A program made the position numbers and the translations under genes. The notes below the pieces were generated by a model. The model was not told the DNA's origin and did no database searches. It saw nothing but the letters and a program-made list of their open reading frames with translations. From Schauerella fraxinea (GTDB taxonomy: Bacteria; Pseudomonadota; Gammaproteobacteria; Burkholderiales; Burkholderiaceae_B): a stretch of 64,000 bases of DNA. Location: positions 1,718,554 to 1,782,553 of the forward strand of contig JAVDKL010000001.1 of NCBI GenBank assembly GCA_030849965.1. Reading direction: 5' to 3'. How positions within the stretch are numbered: the stretch's first letter is position 1; every line of letters starts with the position of its first letter. Below are positions 61,723-64,000 of the stretch, one piece after another.

Positions 61723-63498
61723 TTAAGCCTGAACCAGCGGACCGGGGTTCTTCAAATACTGGTCGCGGATGGCTTGCGCCGACCAATATGCCAGCGCACC
61801 GACCACACCGGTCGGGTTGTAGCCCATGTTCTGCGGGAAAGCACAGGCGCCCATCACGAACACATTTGGCACATCCCAACTCTGCAGGTATTTGTTGACG
61901 ACACTTTCTTTGGGATTGGTTCCCATGATTGCGCCGCCGGTGTTGTGCGTGCTCTGGTAGGGACGCGTGTCGTAATGCGAACCCTTCTTGCGCACGCCGA
62001 CGAAATATTTTTCCGGCTTCATGGCTTTCGCCACTTCTTCCATTCGCGTGCCCATATAGCCCAGCATGTCGTATTCGTTATCGTGCCAGTCGAACGTCAT
62101 GCGCAAGAGCGGTTGACCGTAGTGATCCTTGTACGTGGGATCGAGTGACAGATAGGCGTCGCGATAGGACATCACCGAACCCGAAATGCCGATCGTCATA
62201 TAGCGCTGATAAGCGTCCTGCACGCCCGCTTTCCATGCGGTCCCCCAACTCGGGGTGCCCGGAGGCGTGGCCGCTTGCTTGATGGGGCGCCCACCCGTGC
62301 GCACGTGGCGAATACTCGCCCCACCCAGAAATCCCAACGGGCCGTGATCGAACTGATCGCCGTTGAGATCGTCCATACCCACGCCGCCCGCGCCGGTGCC
62401 TGCGAACGGATTGAGTTGCGTGCCTTTCGGCAGCAGCACATTCACGCCGCCGTTCATTTGATAGGCGTAGTTTTTGCCGACCGTACCTTCGCCGGTTTTG
62501 GGATCGTAGGGCTGGCCGATGCCCGAGAGCAGCAGCAGACGAACGTTATGCATCTGGTAAGCCGACAGAATCACGAGGTCCGCCGGCTGGTCCACTTCGC
62601 GGCCCTGCGCGTCGATATACGTCACGCCGACCGCTTTGTTCCCGGTCGAATCAAGGTTGACCTTGATCACGTGGGCGCGCGTGCGCAACTCAAAATTGGG
62701 CTTCTTCAACAGCACCGGCAGGATGGTGGTTTGCGGCGAAGCCTTCGAGTACATATAGCACCCGTAGTTTTCGCAGAACCCACAGAAATTACAGGGCCCC
62801 AGACGCACGCCATACGGATTGGTATACGGTGCCGACGCGTTGGCGGCAGGTGCCGGGTAAGGATTGAAGCCGACCTCGCGCGCTGCTTTGTCAAAGAGCT
62901 CCGCGCCCAGCGTGGTCGCCAATGGTGGCAGTGGAAATTCCTTGCTGCGCTTACCTTCGAGCGGATTGCCGCCCGCGACGATTTGACCGTTCAAATTGCC
63001 GGCCTTGCCGGAGGTGCCGCACACGTACTCAAACTTGGAAAAGTAGGGTTCCAGTTCATCGTAAGTCACACCGAAGTCCTGGATGGTCATGCCCTCGGGA
63101 ATGAAATCCTTGCCGTAGCGCGTTTCGTAACGGGTACGCAATTCCAATTCTTCAGGCAGCGCTCGGTAATGCATGCCGTTCCAGTGGAAACCGGCACCGC
63201 CTACACCATCGCCCAGCAGGAATGAACCGTTCTGGCGGTAAGGCACGGCCACATCGTCGACCTTGTGGCGGATCGTGACCGTTTCCTTAGACAGGTCCTG
63301 AAAGAGTTTGCCGCGCACCGAGTACGCCAGCTCATCGAGCACCTTGGGATACTCGGCGTCCTTGGGCGTATCTTTCATTTCGCCGCGTTCCAGCGCGAGC
63401 ACGTGCAAACCCGCGTCAGTCAACTCCTGGCCAAGAATCGCGCCAGTCCATCCGAAACCGACCAGCACGGCATCGACTCTGTCTTTTTTGATTGCCAT
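61723..63498 (-). CDS. Flavoprotein subunit of a gluconate/glucose-type dehydrogenase (GMC family)
   Basis: The catalytic FAD subunit, 591 residues. A Rossmann motif GFGWTGAILGQEL is at 14-26, and the C-terminal GMC FAD region holds CAFPQNMGYNPTG. HNTGG near 525 resembles the catalytic histidine region. A cysteine cluster C236, C239, C242, C247 (GPCNFCGFCENYGC) resembles the iron-sulfur ligands reported in FAD-dependent glucose dehydrogenases. It lacks its own signal peptide and would be carried out through the partner gamma subunit. Gluconate, 2-ketogluconate, sorbitol or glucose are all family substrates. Confidence 0.9.
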   Translation of the reverse strand: MAIKKDRVDAVLVGFGWTGAILGQELTDAGLHVLALERGEMKDTPKDAEYPKVLDELAYSVRGKLFQDLSKETVTIRHKVDDVAVPYRQNGSFLLGDGVGGAGFHWNGMHYRALPEELELRTRYETRYGKDFIPEGMTIQDFGVTYDELEPYFSKFEYVCGTSGKAGNLNGQIVAGGNPLEGKRSKEFPLPPLATTLGAELFDKAAREVGFNPYPAPAANASAPYTNPYGVRLGPCNFCGFCENYGCYMYSKASPQTTILPVLLKKPNFELRTRAHVIKVNLDSTGNKAVGVTYIDAQGREVDQPADLVILSAYQMHNVRLLLLSGIGQPYDPKTGEGTVGKNYAYQMNGGVNVLLPKGTQLNPFAGTGAGGVGMDDLNGDQFDHGPLGFLGGASIRHVRTGGRPIKQAATPPGTPSWGTAWKAGVQDAYQRYMTIGISGSVMSYRDAYLSLDPTYKDHYGQPLLRMTFDWHDNEYDMLGYMGTRMEEVAKAMKPEKYFVGVRKKGSHYDTRPYQSTHNTGGAIMGTNPKESVVNKYLQSWDVPNVFVMGACAFPQNMGYNPTGVVGALAYWSAQAIRDQYLKNPGPLVQA

Positions 63499-63501
63499 CG
63501 C

Positions 63502-64000
63502 TTAGCCCTTTTCCCCGGAAATCGATACTGGCCCATACGGATACTTCGCATTCGGCTGGTCGACCCAATCCATGTAGTCGCCGCGAGCGCCCGGAAAGCC
63601 GACGAGTTTCCAGCCCACCATGCCCTTGTTGCCGCCGTATATGGGATCCGCGAGAAATCCTTCCTTGGTATTGGAAAGCAGATAATCGAAGAAGGTTTTG
63701 GCCGGAATCGATTCGAAATCGGGTTTGCCCGCCTGCACGTCTTTCAGTACTTGTTCCTGCGTCGGCCGGTCGAGTTCGACAAAGACCTTGCCGTGCGTTT
63801 TTTTGCACCAGGTGTCGCAATCCTGTATGCCATGCCGATATGCTTCGCGCGGACTCTGATTGATCTGATAACCCATCTCCGGGATGGAATCGGGATGAAA
63901 CGGCCCCTGCATATACCAGAGCTTGCCGTGCCCATAGGGCATTTCCATTTGCCGATCGATGAACTCGGGCACGCCGGCCTGGATCGCACCTGGGCCGTAA
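63502..64000 (-). CDS. Gamma (small) subunit of gluconate/glucose-type dehydrogenase, 5' end missing
   Basis: The last 166 codons of a gluconate 2-dehydrogenase subunit 3-type protein, reaching the right edge. The reading begins YGPGAIQAGVPEFIDRQ, typical of this family after its signal region, so the true start lies outside the window and the GTG at 63972 is internal. Family members carry a Tat signal that exports the complex. The stop is three bases before the flavoprotein ATG, giving the order gamma, flavoprotein, cytochrome. Confidence 0.88.
   Translation of the reverse strand, partial: YGPGAIQAGVPEFIDRQMEMPYGHGKLWYMQGPFHPDSIPEMGYQINQSPREAYRHGIQDCDTWCKKTHGKVFVELDRPTQEQVLKDVQAGKPDFESIPAKTFFDYLLSNTKEGFLADPIYGGNKGMVGWKLVGFPGARGDYMDWVDQPNAKYPYGPVSISGEKG

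Overview
The window reads as a GC-rich betaproteobacterial chromosome, most likely order Burkholderiales. The reasons are the ffs-dnaX-ybaB-recR block, the carAB and greA neighbourhood, the yhbY / rlmE-ftsH-folP-glmM block, and an AddAB-type repair pair beside ordinary house-keeping genes. No insertion sequence, prophage, CRISPR array, tRNA or rRNA is seen. The sequence cuts one gene at each end.

Layout. (1) 0-12 kb is a phosphate and polyphosphate block: rnk, pstSCAB, ppk, ppx, an OlsB-like ornithine-lipid acyltransferase and a ClC chloride channel. Good Pho boxes precede pstS and ppk and a weaker one precedes the OlsB gene. phoU, phoB and phoR are not here. (2) 12-16.5 kb is an iron-uptake signalling unit: a FecI-type sigma factor with a Fur box, a FecR-type regulator and a TonB-dependent receptor with an N-terminal signalling domain. 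A trinucleotide-type microsatellite lies between fecR and the receptor. (3) 16.7-31.5 kb is core metabolism and information processing: glmM, folP, ftsH, rlmE, yhbY, greA, a uracil permease, a histidine phosphatase, an SDR enzyme, carB, carA and transaldolase.

(4) 31.8-42 kb is the main accessory segment. A DapA-family lyase or synthase and a GntR/FCD regulator converge. A seven-gene operon then runs on the minus strand: Tat-exported binding protein, two permeases, two ATPases, an isochorismatase-fold cysteine hydrolase and an AbrB-type membrane protein. A second, paralogous cysteine hydrolase is transcribed divergently from it. Three GCATGC-core sites lie in the divergent promoter region. 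This looks like an uptake and amide-hydrolysis pathway of unknown substrate. (5) 42-48 kb holds an amino-acid permease, then recR, ybaB, a very long dnaX and the 4.5S SRP RNA. (6) 48-52 kb pairs a cupin and a GMC oxidoreductase with a divergent ECF sigma factor and AraC regulator. (7) 52-58 kb is the addB-addA helicase-nuclease pair. (8) 58-64 kb has a quinone-reductase-like flavoprotein with a divergent LysR regulator, then a gluconate/glucose-dehydrogenase-type operon (gamma, flavoprotein, triheme cytochrome c).

A recurring oddity is simple-sequence DNA. Three intergenic tandem arrays have unit lengths divisible by three (12, 9 and 18 bp). Several proteins carry Ala/Thr/Pro/Ser low-complexity inserts or tails (OlsB, DnaX, cytochrome c, LysR). 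All functional assignments come from reading motifs and gene order; no database search was run.
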